NCBI GenBank assembly: GCA_019239975.1 | Contig: JAFAZE010000020.1 | Span: forward strand, 1 to 44,616 | Source: Streptosporangiaceae bacterium | GTDB taxonomy: Bacteria > Actinomycetota > Actinomycetes > Streptosporangiales > Streptosporangiaceae | Direction: 5' to 3' | DNA: 44,616 bases | In this document: positions 29,672 to 38,198 of the stretch, piece after piece | Layout: each line of letters begins with the position of its first letter | Numbering within the stretch: position 1 is the first letter of the stretch | Program-made: the position numbers and the translations under genes | The notes under the pieces: model-generated | The model's database searches: none | Told to the model about the DNA's origin: nothing | Seen by the model: the letters and a program-made list of their open reading frames with translations, nothing else

Positions 29672-30267
29672 GCCACCTTGGAGAGTACCTTTCCGCCCTG
29701 ATCGACGGTGAGCTGACCGGCGCGGAGCTGGACCGCGCCAGCGCGCACCTGGCCGGCTGCGCGGAGTGCCGTGCCGAGGCCGCCGGGCTTCGTGAGCTGA
29801 AGCGCGAGCTGCGCGGGCTCGCGGCGACGCCCGCCGATGCGGAACTCACCCGGCGGCTGCTCTCGATGGCCGGGCCTGGCGGCCCGGTGCCGTCCCGGCA
29901 GAGGCTGATCCGCGGCATGGCGCGGCCGCGCGCGATGTTCCGCGCCTACCCCGACCGCTCCTTCCATGACCACGCACGCTCGCGGTCAGGACGGCCGGGC
30001 CGGTTGGGTGCCGAACGCCCAGGTTCCGCGCGCCCCGCCGCTTACCCGGGACCGGCGCGGCGGCGTGGCCGGTATGTGGTGTGGGGCGCGGTGTCTTTGG
30101 TGGTCGTGGGCATCGGTGCGGCGGCGTTCAGCGTGGGCGGCTCGGCCGGCGTGCCCGGGCCGAGGATCACGCCGCCGGTGGAGATGTACAGCGTCGAGCA
30201 CGCCATCGAGACCGGCCAGGTTCCCTATCCAGCTCCGTCCGCCACGGATGAACTGAGTTCGCCGTGA
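29668..30267 (+). CDS. rseA: Zinc-binding anti-sigma factor (RseA-like)
   Basis: A 199-residue inhibitor expected to hold SigE inactive. The N-terminal ZAS domain (residues 1-55) has the HX3CX2C motif HLAGCAEC, preceded by [19 protein letters not shown] linker rich in Arg/Pro follows. A single membrane span ([20 protein letters not shown], about residues 135-155) places the remaining ~45 residues outside. Both its start and stop overlap neighbours by 4 bases (GTGA), forming a tight sigE-rseA-rseB-like operon. A membrane-anchored anti-sigma factor differs from the short cytoplasmic form in mycobacteria. Confidence 0.85.
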   Translation: MSHLGEYLSALIDGELTGAELDRASAHLAGCAECRAEAAGLRELKRELRGLAATPADAELTRRLLSMAGPGGPVPSRQRLIRGMARPRAMFRAYPDRSFHDHARSRSGRPGRLGAERPGSARPAAYPGPARRRGRYVVWGAVSLVVVGIGAAAFSVGGSAGVPGPRITPPVEMYSVEHAIETGQVPYPAPSATDELSSP

Positions 30268-31538
30268 GGTTTGACGTGCCCGCAGCCCGCAGGCCGATGC
30301 TGCTGCTGAGCGCGCTCGTCACGATCACCGTGCCGAGTCTGCTCGCCGCGTACGCGGTGCTCGGGCACCGTGCGCCCGCGCGCGCCGGCGACAGCGCGGT
30401 GCGCAGCGCGCCGGCGGCGGCCGAGGGTGTGCGCGCGACCGCCGCCGGGGCCTCCGGGGTGACGGCGGCGTCGGCTACCTGGGCTCCGCGGCAGATCAGC
30501 CACGGCCTGGGCACGCGGCTGCTCGCCCAGGCCGCGACCGCCGGGCTGGCCACGTCTTACCAGGGTGTCGAGCTGATCACGCACTGGAGCATCCTCGGCA
30601 CGAGCACCGTGGTGTCCAGCGTCTGGCACCGCGCGGGCGGCCGGACGGTGACCCAGACCTCCAGCGCGGCGACCGCCGCCGGAGGCCAGCCGCAGGTGTC
30701 CTTCGACGCCGACAACCGGGACCCGGAGGGTGTCTTCGGGGTCACCAAGACGCTGGTGACCCTGCTGGGCGCGCATTACGACGTGGCGTACGCGGGCCAG
30801 GGATCGGTAGTCGGCAGGACCGCGCTGATCGTCGAGGCCCGCGGGGACCACGGCAGCGTCGCCGCCCGCTTCTGGGTTGACAAGCAGACCAGGCTGCCGC
30901 TGCGGCGCGAGGTCTACAGCGGCAACGCGCATGTGATCAGCGAGGACCTGTTCATCCAGGTGCAGTTCGGGCAGCTGGCGCGGGAACCGCAGGCGGCGCC
31001 GGCCCCCGCCGCCGTGCCCGCCGAGGCGGTCCTGGCCCCGCGGCAGGTCAAGGCCGCGGCGGCCGCCGCGCAGGCCGCGAACGCCGTGGCTTCCGTGCCG
31101 CCCTCGTGGTCGGAGGCCCCCGTGCCCGCCGAGCTGCTCAGGGAACTGCACGCCCAGGGGTGCCGGCTGCCCGCGGTGCTACCGGGCGGCCTGTCGCTCT
31201 ACAGCGCCGCGCAGAGCCAGACGGCCGCCGGGCGAGTGGTGGATCTGGGCTACTCCGACGGGCTCTTCGTGGTGTCGGTGTTCGTTCAGCGCGGCACGCT
31301 CCCGCCGAAGATGGCCGGCTGGCAGCAGCTCGAGCTGGGCGGTCACGAGGTTTTCGCGCTGCAGCACGACATCACCTGGTCCGGCCGTGGCTTCGTTTAC
31401 ACGGTGCTGGCAGACGCCCCGCCGCAGACGGTCGACGCGGTGGTCGCGGCGCTGCCGCAGAACGCGCCCCCGGGGTTCTGGATGCGGATGGGCCGCGGGC
31501 TCGGCCGCCTGGTGTCCTTGGTCAACCCGTTCCACTAG
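30264..31538 (+). CDS. RseB/MucB-like sigma-E regulatory protein
   Basis: A 424-residue exported protein with an N-terminal hydrophobic signal or anchor (MLLLSALVTITVPSLLAAYAVLG). It has two extracellular domains resembling MucB/RseB, the periplasmic sensor that protects RseA from proteolysis. The first has YQGVELITHWS, TVVSSVWHRAGGRTVTQTS and FWVDKQTRLPLRREVYS (LolA-like half-barrel). The second, after an Ala/Pro linker, has LYSAAQSQTAAGRVVDLGYSDGLFVVSVFVQRG-type strands. The start overlaps the rseA stop by 4 bases. It occupies the place where mycobacteria have htrA. The fold assignment is by pattern, moderate certainty. Confidence 0.75.
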   Translation: MRFDVPAARRPMLLLSALVTITVPSLLAAYAVLGHRAPARAGDSAVRSAPAAAEGVRATAAGASGVTAASATWAPRQISHGLGTRLLAQAATAGLATSYQGVELITHWSILGTSTVVSSVWHRAGGRTVTQTSSAATAAGGQPQVSFDADNRDPEGVFGVTKTLVTLLGAHYDVAYAGQGSVVGRTALIVEARGDHGSVAARFWVDKQTRLPLRREVYSGNAHVISEDLFIQVQFGQLAREPQAAPAPAAVPAEAVLAPRQVKAAAAAAQAANAVASVPPSWSEAPVPAELLRELHAQGCRLPAVLPGGLSLYSAAQSQTAAGRVVDLGYSDGLFVVSVFVQRGTLPPKMAGWQQLELGGHEVFALQHDITWSGRGFVYTVLADAPPQTVDAVVAALPQNAPPGFWMRMGRGLGRLVSLVNPFH

Positions 31539-31590
31539 GGCCTGTCCGGCGGGCAGGGCCCGTCCCGGCAGGGCGCTGGCGGCCCGCGGA

Positions 31591-31650
31591 CCCCGTCGCA
31601 GGGCCGGGAACCCCGTCGCAGGGCCGGGACCTCGCCGCAAGGCCGGGAAC
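31591..31650. repeat. 20-bp tandem repeat, three units, upstream of tatB
   Basis: Units at 31591-31610, 31611-31630 and 31631-31650, consensus CCCCGTCGCAGGGCCGGGAA, the third more diverged. The last unit ends in GGAAC, which forms the -35 of the promoter below. Confidence 0.8.
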
Positions 31651-31671
31651 CGATTAGAGTGGACATACGTG
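31646..31671 (+). promoter_or_regulatory. ECF-like promoter candidate for tatB
   Basis: GGAAC (31646-31650), 17 bases, then CGTG (31668-31671): one mismatch from the GGAAC-N17-CGTT seen before sigE. It sits 46 bases before the tatB GTG, suggesting that tatB may respond to SigE. Inference from consensus only. Confidence 0.45.
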
Positions 31672-31716
31672 CCGATTGTTTCGCGCGTGTGAGCATCTGC
31701 CGACGGAGAGCTGAGC

Positions 31717-32109
31717 GTGTTCGACCTGTCCATCACCAAACTGCTGGTCCTCGGCGTCATCGCGCTCGTGATCTTCGGGCCGCACGAGCTGCCGAAGCTC
31801 GCCGCTCAGGCCGGGCGCGCGCTGCGTGACCTGCGGCGCATTGCCGAGGGCGCCAAGGCGGACCTGAAGGAGGGCCTGGGGCCCGAGTTCGCGGATTTCG
31901 ACCTGGAGGACCTGAACCCGCGCAGGTTCGTGCAGAAGCACCTCTTCGACGAGTTCGACACCGAGAACGGGACGACGGTCGCGACCGCGTCGGCCGCCAC
32001 CGTGAACGGCACCTCAGCGGCCAACGGAACGGCGGCCGGCAACGGCGCGGCTCCCGCCGCCGTGCTGTCCCAGGACGAAACCCCGCCCTACGACCCCGAG
32101 TCCACCTGA
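31717..32109 (+). CDS. tatB: Sec-independent (Tat) translocase protein TatB
   Basis: Twin-arginine pathway receptor subunit, 130 residues. The N-terminus is diagnostic: MFDLSITKLLVLGVIALVIF, then the hinge GPHELPK and an amphipathic helix LAAQAGRALRDLRRIAEG. The C-terminal half is acidic then low-complexity (Thr/Ala/Asn/Gly). GTG 31717 follows GGAGAG. The initial MFD and the acidic region favour TatB over TatA, and the sigE-tatB-mrp context supports it. Its TGA stop begins the 12-bp repeat that follows. Confidence 0.93.
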   Translation: MFDLSITKLLVLGVIALVIFGPHELPKLAAQAGRALRDLRRIAEGAKADLKEGLGPEFADFDLEDLNPRRFVQKHLFDEFDTENGTTVATASAATVNGTSAANGTAAGNGAAPAAVLSQDETPPYDPEST

Positions 32110-32155
32110 CGTCAGCAAGGACGTCAGCAAGGACGTCAGCGAAGACGTCGGCCAG
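32108..32155. repeat. 12-bp tandem repeat between tatB and mrp
   Basis: Four units of GACGTCAGCAAG (32108-32119, 32120-32131, then two diverged copies to 32155). They fill the gap between the convergent tatB and mrp stops. No function is evident. Confidence 0.85.
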
Positions 32156-32161
32156 GCCGTG

Positions 32162-33298
32162 TCAGCGGGGCGAGAGCGGCAGGTGCCGCCCCGCCAGGCC
32201 GCGACCGCGGCCCGCGAGCGCATCGGATATCTTCCTGAGCTGGAGCGCGGCGGGGGAGTCCGGGTCGCCGAGCACGAGCGGGTGCCCGCTGTCGCCCCCC
32301 TCGCGCAGCCGCGTGTCGATGGGCACCTGGCCGAGCAGCGGCACCGGCGCGCCGGTGATCCGGGTGAGCGCGGCGGCGACCGCCTCGCCGCCACCGGAGC
32401 CGAACACGTCCGTCTGCTCGCCGCAGTGCGGGCAGACAAGATATGACATGTTCTCGACCACGCCCGCGATGCGCTGCCGGGTCTGCGTGACGATCGCTCC
32501 CGCCCGCTCGGCCACTTCGGCGGCCGCGAGCTGCGGCGTCGTCACCACGAGCAGTTCCGCGTTCGGCAGCAGCTGTGCCAGCGAGATCGCCACGTCGCCG
32601 GTGCCCGGCGGCAGGTCCAGCAGCAGCGTGTCCAGATCGCCCCAGTAGACGTCGGCGAGGAACTGCTGCATGGCCCGGTGCAGCATCGGCCCGCGCCAGA
32701 CGACGGGCGTGTTGCCCTTGGTGAACATGCCGATCGAGATCACCTTCACGTCGTGCGCCGACGGAGGCATGATCATGTTCTCGACCGGGGTGGGCCGTCC
32801 GGTCACGCCGAGCATGCGCGGCACCGAGTGCCCGTAGATGTCGGCGTCGACGACGCCGACCTTCTGGCCGCCGGCCGCGAGGGCGGCCGCGATGTTGACG
32901 GTGACCGACGACTTGCCCACGCCGCCCTTGCCGCTGGCCACCGCGTACACGCGGGTCAGCGACGAGGGCTGGGCGAACGGGATCTCGGGCTCGGCGCGTC
33001 CGCCGCGCAGCTGGCCCTGCAGCGCGCGGCGCTGCTCGTCGCTCATCACGTCCATCTCGACGCGCACCCGCGAGACCCCGGGCAGCTTGCTCACCGCCGC
33101 GGTGACGTCCCTGGTGATGGTGTCCCGCAACGGGCACCCGGCGACCGTGAGAAAGACGTCCACGCGCACGGTGCCATCCGGTGCCACGTCAACGTTCTTC
33201 ACCATGCCGAGCTCGGTGATCGGGCGGCCGATCTCGGGGTCCTTGACCCCGGTGAGCGCCTGAATCACCTGCTCGGCGGTGGGAAGCGGGGAGTTCAT
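32162..33298 (-). CDS. mrp: Mrp/ApbC-family Fe-S cluster carrier ATPase
   Basis: P-loop NTPase that carries and transfers iron-sulfur clusters, 378 residues. An N-terminal MIP18/DUF59 domain (about 1-90) has LTGVKDPEIGRPITELGMV and a cysteine in VAGCPLRDTI. The ATPase domain has the deviant Walker A ASGKGGVGKSS, VVDADIYGHSVPRMLG, LLLDLPPGTGD and the cluster-binding CxxC in LVCPHCGEQTDVFG. ATG 33298 is the conserved start; AGGAG is only a few bases away, and an in-frame ATG at 33307 is also possible. Convergent with tatB, as mrp is in the sigE region of mycobacteria. Confidence 0.94.
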   Translation of the reverse strand: MNSPLPTAEQVIQALTGVKDPEIGRPITELGMVKNVDVAPDGTVRVDVFLTVAGCPLRDTITRDVTAAVSKLPGVSRVRVEMDVMSDEQRRALQGQLRGGRAEPEIPFAQPSSLTRVYAVASGKGGVGKSSVTVNIAAALAAGGQKVGVVDADIYGHSVPRMLGVTGRPTPVENMIMPPSAHDVKVISIGMFTKGNTPVVWRGPMLHRAMQQFLADVYWGDLDTLLLDLPPGTGDVAISLAQLLPNAELLVVTTPQLAAAEVAERAGAIVTQTRQRIAGVVENMSYLVCPHCGEQTDVFGSGGGEAVAAALTRITGAPVPLLGQVPIDTRLREGGDSGHPLVLGDPDSPAALQLRKISDALAGRGRGLAGRHLPLSPR

Positions 33299-33310
33299 AC
33301 TCCTCATGCT

Positions 33311-33351
33311 ACGTGCCGGGGACGTGAGCGCCGCTCGCGTCCCCGGCACGT
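33311..33351 (-). terminator. Stem-loop terminator between phosphoesterase gene and mrp
   Basis: Perfect 14-base arms (33311-33324 and 33338-33351) with further inner pairing around GAGC/GCTC give a long hairpin 20 bases beyond the phosphoesterase stop on the minus strand. It also separates that transcript from mrp. Confidence 0.75.
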
Positions 33352-33371
33352 GCGAACGACCGGGTAACCGC

Positions 33372-34985
33372 TCAGTGACGGATAGGTTCCCCGGTGACCG
33401 GGTCGAGGTACAGACGGCCGGCCTCGTGGTGGCGGAAGCTGAACATGTTGTCCAGGGTTCCGGCGAGGGCGTCGAACGAGCCGCCGCCGATGCGCTCACC
33501 GCCGAGCCAGTTGTCCTCGACGAACCGCAGGACCGAGGACTGGTCGGTGATGCTGTGGCCGACGAAGTTGACCCTGGCGTAGGGAGAGATGACCAGCAGC
33601 GGCTGCCGGGGGCCGTAACCGCAGCGGCCCTGGAGACCGGCGAGCGGCGTGTTGGTGCCGCACGTTCCGGTGCCGGACAGCGCGTCCGCGGCGGTCTGCG
33701 AGTGGTTGACGATGGGGCTCATCTGGTGGTCGTACCAGCCGTCGGAGTCGTCGTAGAGGATCACCACGGCGGTGCTTTCCCAGTATCTGGAGGACTGCAG
33801 CTTGTTGATCAGGCTGACCAGGAAGTGCTGCTCGTCCAGCGGGTCGGAGTACCCGGCGTGCCCGTCCTGGTACCGGGAGGCCTTGAGGAAGCTGACCGAG
33901 GGCAGGCTGCCGTAGTTCAGGGCGGTGTAGAAGTCGGTCAGGTCGTACTGGTGGTTGGCCTGGTCCGTGCGGCCGATCATGCCGGGCGAGCTCGGCGGCA
34001 GGTGGTGCGGGTTGGCGGTCGACGCGTAGTACTGGAACGGCTCGTGGTGCGCGCTGTAATTGGTGAGGGTGCCGCCGCCGACGTTGGTGCCCGTGGCACC
34101 GCAGACGGCCTTCGCGCCGGTGGCCGGGTTGTACGGCGTGGTGGGCCGGAACCCGCCCTGGAACCAGCCCCACGTGATGTGCCGGGCGTTGAGCAGGTCC
34201 CCGGCGTTCTTGCTGGAGCTGGTCATCGAGAACGTCGTGCCCGCCGAGCAGTCGTCGAACGTCGGGTCGGCGTCGCTGATGGCGGTGCCGTTCTGGATGA
34301 CGCCGGGCAGCGGCCCGGTGCCGACCGCCCCGGCGGTCTGCCCGGAGATCAGGTTGAGCGCGCCCGGAGTGGACGGGCCGAAGGTGGAGCTGTAGGAGTT
34401 GTCGCTCATCGCGAAGTGCTGAGCGTAGTTCCACAGCCCGGTGACGGTGTTGCCGTCGTAGTAGTCCATCACGAGGCCGGGCTTGCTGATGTCCGGCGGC
34501 GAGCACGACGTCACCTGGGTGAACTGCACGAACTTGTCCATCAGCCCGGCGTCGAAGGCCCGCTGCTCCGCGGTGTAACCGTGGTCCTGGTCGCAGGTCA
34601 GCGGCTCGGACCGGTCCAGGCGCTGCGGGTTGGCGGAGTTGGGGTTGTTCGTCAGCAGCTCTGACGTCAGGCCGTTGACGCTCGGGGTGTTCCTGGCGGC
34701 GTGGAACGCGGGCTCTCCGGCCGGGTTGGCCGCGTTCGGGTAGGTGCCAAAGTAGTGGTCGAAGGAGATGTTCTCCTGGAACACCACCACCAGGTGCTTG
34801 ATGGGGGTGGCCGTCTCCGGGCCGCCGTCGCGGGCCGGGCCGCCGTCGCGGGCGGGAACGGCGCCGCGGGCGGGAACGGCGCCGTGCGCCGGCGTAAAAG
34901 CCGTGGCGGATGCCGCGGCCGCGCCGCCGATCGCCAGGGCGCCGGCCACGGCGATCGCGGACGCGCCGCGCAGGGGTATACGCAT
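33372..34985 (-). CDS. Secreted phosphoesterase (alkaline phosphatase / phospholipase C family)
   Basis: A 537-residue exported hydrolase of the PF04185 family, which includes bacterial phospholipases C and acid phosphatases. The signal peptide ends near AAASATAF; a PARGAVPARDGGPARDGG repeat-like spacer follows. The catalytic region begins KHLVVVFQENISFDHYFGTYPNA, and further landmarks are MSDNSYSSTFGPSTPGALNLISG, YDDSDGWYDHQM, GRCGYGPRQPLLVISPYA and SVLRFVEDNW. ATG 34985 has GGAGG upstream; the frame stays open to 35123 without a start signal. No twin-arginine motif is obvious, so export is probably by Sec. Substrate (phospholipid or phosphomonoester) cannot be set from sequence. Confidence 0.9.
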   Translation of the reverse strand: MRIPLRGASAIAVAGALAIGGAAAASATAFTPAHGAVPARGAVPARDGGPARDGGPETATPIKHLVVVFQENISFDHYFGTYPNAANPAGEPAFHAARNTPSVNGLTSELLTNNPNSANPQRLDRSEPLTCDQDHGYTAEQRAFDAGLMDKFVQFTQVTSCSPPDISKPGLVMDYYDGNTVTGLWNYAQHFAMSDNSYSSTFGPSTPGALNLISGQTAGAVGTGPLPGVIQNGTAISDADPTFDDCSAGTTFSMTSSSKNAGDLLNARHITWGWFQGGFRPTTPYNPATGAKAVCGATGTNVGGGTLTNYSAHHEPFQYYASTANPHHLPPSSPGMIGRTDQANHQYDLTDFYTALNYGSLPSVSFLKASRYQDGHAGYSDPLDEQHFLVSLINKLQSSRYWESTAVVILYDDSDGWYDHQMSPIVNHSQTAADALSGTGTCGTNTPLAGLQGRCGYGPRQPLLVISPYARVNFVGHSITDQSSVLRFVEDNWLGGERIGGGSFDALAGTLDNMFSFRHHEAGRLYLDPVTGEPIRH

Positions 34986-35170
34986 GTGGTTCCTCCACGC
35001 ATCGTGCGTGCTGGTGAGACTGTGTATGCGGGGTGACGAAGCCGACGATCTCTGGATGAGGAGCACATTCGGTAAACGAATAATGTCAGACGCGCAAATT
35101 CGGCTGAAACAGCGGGCTTTCACGAGCGTCGCGTGCGTCCTTGCTACTCTCCGTACGGAGGCGATGCGCT

Positions 35171-36100
35171 ATGGACCGCGGGTACCGGCCGCGCAGGTCG
35201 TGCCTGGCCGTGCCGGCGAGCAGCAGCCGGTTCCTGGCCAAGGCGCGGGACCTGCCGGCCGATGAGGTGTTCCTCGACCTGGAGGACGCGGTCGCGCCCG
35301 CCGCCAAGGACGAGGCGCGGGAGAACGCCGTCGCCGCGCTGCGGGCCGGCGGCTGGGGCGCGAAGGCCGTCGCCGTGCGCGTCAACGACGCGACGACGCC
35401 GTGGGCATACCAGGACGTGATCTCGGTCGTCTCCGGCGCAGGCGGCGCGCTCGACGTCCTCGTGCTGCCGAAGGTGACGAGCGCGGCGCACGTGTCCTGG
35501 CTCGACCTGCTGCTTGGCCAGGTCGAGCAGGCCGCGGGCCTCGCTGCCGGGCGAATCGGCATCGAAGCGCAGATCGAGGACGCGGCCGGGCTGGCCGCCG
35601 TGGAGGCGATCGCGGCGGCGTCACCTCGGCTCGAGGCGCTCGTCTTCGGCCCCGCCGACTTCATGGCGAGCATCGGGATGCGGTCCCTCACGGTGGGCGC
35701 CCAGCCGCCCGGTTACGCCGGCGGCGACGCGTATCACTACGCGCTGATGCGGATTCTCGTCGCCGCGCGCGCGGCGGGACTGCAGGCGATCGACGGCCCG
35801 TACCTCCGCGTCCACGACGCCGAGGGCCTCCGGGCGGCTGCGGCCAGCGCCGCGGCGCTCGGGTTCGACGGGAAATGGGTGGTCCACCCCGCGCAGATTC
35901 CCGAGGTGAACTCCGCGTTCAGCCCGTCCCCCGGCGACTACGCGCGCGCGGTCCGCATCCTCGACGCGTACGAGCGGGCCACCACGGCCGACCGCCGTGG
36001 CGCGGTCATGCTGGGCGACGAGATGATCGACGAGGCGTCCCGCAAGATGGCTCAGGTGGTCGCCGCCAAGGGCCGCGCGGCGGGCCTCGACGCCGGCTAG
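35171..36100 (+). CDS. HpcH/HpaI-family CoA ester lyase (CitE-like)
   Basis: A 309-residue TIM-barrel lyase resembling CitE and malyl-/citramalyl-CoA lyases. It has SCLAVPASSSRFLAKA (N-terminal CoA-binding pattern with Pro-Ala), DEVFLDLEDAVAP with the metal-binding acidic pair, VRVNDATTPWAYQD, LVLPKV, IEAQIEDAAG with the catalytic glutamate, FGPADFMASIGM, and GKWVVHPAQIPEVN. It would cleave or hydrolyse a beta-hydroxyacyl-CoA such as malyl-CoA. ATG 35171 is 9 bases after GGAGG, part of a 12-bp palindrome CTCCGTACGGAG (35149-35160). Divergent from the phosphoesterase. Confidence 0.88.
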   Translation: MDRGYRPRRSCLAVPASSSRFLAKARDLPADEVFLDLEDAVAPAAKDEARENAVAALRAGGWGAKAVAVRVNDATTPWAYQDVISVVSGAGGALDVLVLPKVTSAAHVSWLDLLLGQVEQAAGLAAGRIGIEAQIEDAAGLAAVEAIAAASPRLEALVFGPADFMASIGMRSLTVGAQPPGYAGGDAYHYALMRILVAARAAGLQAIDGPYLRVHDAEGLRAAAASAAALGFDGKWVVHPAQIPEVNSAFSPSPGDYARAVRILDAYERATTADRRGAVMLGDEMIDEASRKMAQVVAAKGRAAGLDAG

Positions 36101-36131
36101 ATCTCGCCGGGCGCCTCGAGACGCGATCACC

Positions 36132-36539
36132 CTAGACGACACCCCAGGACGCCAGCGCCTCCAGCAGCCCGCCGGGCAGCGGAAGCCCGGCCAGCTCGCC
36201 GGGGCTGACCCAGCGTGCCTCGGCGGCGTCGTCCCCCGCGGCCAGCGTGCCGCCGGTGACGGCCGCCGTGTAGTCGCGGATGTCCAGCACCCTGCCGTCG
36301 CCGCCCGGCCGGCGCACGCTCCCCAGCAGGCGCCCCGGCGTCACGGCGAGCCCCGTCTCCTCGCGGACCTCCCTGACGAGAGCCTGCTCGTCTGTTTCGC
36401 CGGCCTCGATCCGGCCGCCGGGTACCGACCAGAGCCCGGCGCCGGGATCGTGCCCGCGCTTGATCAGCAGGAGCCGGCCGGAGCCGTCCTTGATCACCGC
36501 GCCCACGCAGGGAATCACGTCGCGCATGGCGTCCAGCAT
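36132..36539 (-). CDS. Nudix hydrolase
   Basis: A ~135-residue pyrophosphohydrolase with an intact Nudix box GRIEAGETDEQALVREVREETGL (catalytic REVREE glutamates present). It is preceded by VGAVIKDGSGRLLLIKRGHDPGAGLWSVPGG. It probably removes damaged or excess nucleoside diphosphate derivatives; substrate not predictable. ATG 36539 or ATG 36527 (MRDVIPCVGAVI) could be the start; the upstream frame to 36674 is low-complexity and unlikely. Convergent with the CitE-like gene, 31 bases apart, and divergent from DUF6758. Confidence 0.9.
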   Translation of the reverse strand: MLDAMRDVIPCVGAVIKDGSGRLLLIKRGHDPGAGLWSVPGGRIEAGETDEQALVREVREETGLAVTPGRLLGSVRRPGGDGRVLDIRDYTAAVTGGTLAAGDDAAEARWVSPGELAGLPLPGGLLEALASWGVV

Positions 36540-36700
36540 CCCCGCCCGCCGCGCCGTGAGCAATCCCGGCTGCCCGCCGCCCCGGTCCCGTGCCCCCGGC
36601 GCCGCCGTGGTTTGCCCGTGCCGTCGCGGGGGGTAGGTACCGCGGTGACTCCAGGGCCCGCGACCGCCAGTCAAGGCGGGCCCGTTATGGCAGCGTGGTT

Positions 36701-37321
36701 ATGAGAGCAGCGTGCCCGCGATGCGGCAGGCAGACGCGCGCGCCGACCCCCTGGTCGAGCGCCTGGCGGTGTGACCTGCATGGGGAGGTGCTTCCCCTGC
36801 TGCCGGCGCGCAGCCCGTCCCGCGACGGCCTGGACGGCATGCTCCGCACGGCGAAGGTCCCGGTCTGGCTTCCCTGGCCGCTGCCCGCCGGGTGGCTGGT
36901 CAGCGGCTTCGCGGGCGCGGGCGATGACCGCACGGGCACCCGCGGCTGCGCCGTCGCGCTCTGCGGGCCGAACCCGCTCGGCGGCCCCGGAGACCTCCTG
37001 GTCGTCTCGGAGGAACCCGGCATGGGCCTCGGCGCGGGCCTGGCGGGTCTGCGTGGCCCCGATCCGGGCGACGGCTTCACCCTGGGGCAGCCGGACGCCT
37101 TCGCCCAGGTAGGAAGCCACGACGTGCCGCTGTGGCACGTGGACGCCGACGGCTGCGCGGTCTTCGCCGGCGAGGTGGAGGCCAACTGGCTGTGGGTGCT
37201 GCTGTGGCCGGACACCGCCGGCGCGCTGCTCATCGAGCCGCTGCCGCTGCGCGACCTGCGCGACCCGGACCAGGATCTCGACGTGCCCTTCGGCGCCCCG
37301 TCCCCCCGCCTGCCCGCGTAG
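36701..37321 (+). CDS. DUF6758 family protein
   Basis: A 206-residue actinobacterial protein of unknown function. It opens with a zinc-ribbon-like MRAACPRCGRQTRAP and a WRCDLHGEV motif. The conserved core follows: VPVWLPWPLPAGWLVSGFAGAGDDR, NPLGGPGDLLVVSEEPGMGLGAGLAG, and LWVLLWPDTAGALLIEPLPLRDLRD. It sits directly before a PHP-domain gene, an order I recognise from Streptomyces-type genomes. No signal peptide. Confidence 0.78.
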   Translation: MRAACPRCGRQTRAPTPWSSAWRCDLHGEVLPLLPARSPSRDGLDGMLRTAKVPVWLPWPLPAGWLVSGFAGAGDDRTGTRGCAVALCGPNPLGGPGDLLVVSEEPGMGLGAGLAGLRGPDPGDGFTLGQPDAFAQVGSHDVPLWHVDADGCAVFAGEVEANWLWVLLWPDTAGALLIEPLPLRDLRDPDQDLDVPFGAPSPRLPA

Positions 37322-37361
37322 GGCCGCGCCTTCTACGGCTCGCGGGCATACCATAGCGCGG

Positions 37362-38198
37362 GTGCGTATCGACCTGCACGTGCACAGCGATGCCTCGGAT
37401 GGCACGGACCCCCCGGCCGAGGTGATGCTCCGCGCCCGGGCGGCGGGCGCCGACGTGGTGGCGCTGACCGATCACGACACGGTGGCCGGCCACGCCGAAG
37501 GCCGCCGGGCGCTGCCGCCCGGGCTGACGCTGGTACCCGGCATGGAGCTGTCCTGCCTGCTCGAGGGCCGCAGCATGCACCTGCTCGGGTACCTGTTCGA
37601 CCCGGGCGAACCGGCGCTGGCGGCGGAGCTCGAGCGGATCCGTGACGACCGGGCGCGCCGGGCGCGCGCGATGGTGGACCGGCTGGCTGAGCTGGGCGCC
37701 GGCGTGACCTGGGACCAGGTGGCGGCGATCGCGGGCGGCGCCGTGGTCGGCCGGCCGCACATCGCACGCGCCCTCGCGGCGGCCGGCGCGGTCGGCGACC
37801 CGGCGGACGCGTTCACCCCCGACTGGATCGGCGACGGCGGCCGTGCCTACGCCGGCAGGTACGGACCCAACCCGGCGCGCGCCATCGCGCTGGTCCGCGG
37901 GGCCGGCGGCGTGGCGGTTCTCGCCCACCCGCGCTCACCCGGCTACGAGGTTCCCGACGAGGTCATCGCCGGGCTGGCCGCCGTAGGGCTGGCTGGCGTG
38001 GAGGTCGCGCATCCCGACCATGATTTTTCAGAACGGGACCGGCTCCGCGCCCTGGCCGGCGATCTCGGTCTGGTGGCATCGGGCGGAAGCGACGATCACG
38101 GCAGCCTCACCGGTCACCGGATCGGCTGCGATACGATGCCCGCCGACGCGTATCAGCGGCTGATCAGCCAGGCCACGGGGACGGTTCCGCTGCGGTGA
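37362..38198 (+). CDS. PHP-domain phosphoesterase
   Basis: A 278-residue metal-dependent phosphoesterase of the PHP family (RNase AM/YciV-type, acting on nucleoside 3',5'-bisphosphates or short RNAs). Metal ligands are visible in order: DLHVHSDASDGTD, LTDHDTVAG, PGMELSC, GRPHIARAL, VLAHPR, VEVAHPDHD and GSDDHG. GTG 37362 matches the family start at RIDLHVHS. Its TGA overlaps the marC GTG by 4 bases, so the two are coupled. Confidence 0.92.
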   Translation: MRIDLHVHSDASDGTDPPAEVMLRARAAGADVVALTDHDTVAGHAEGRRALPPGLTLVPGMELSCLLEGRSMHLLGYLFDPGEPALAAELERIRDDRARRARAMVDRLAELGAGVTWDQVAAIAGGAVVGRPHIARALAAAGAVGDPADAFTPDWIGDGGRAYAGRYGPNPARAIALVRGAGGVAVLAHPRSPGYEVPDEVIAGLAAVGLAGVEVAHPDHDFSERDRLRALAGDLGLVASGGSDDHGSLTGHRIGCDTMPADAYQRLISQATGTVPLR

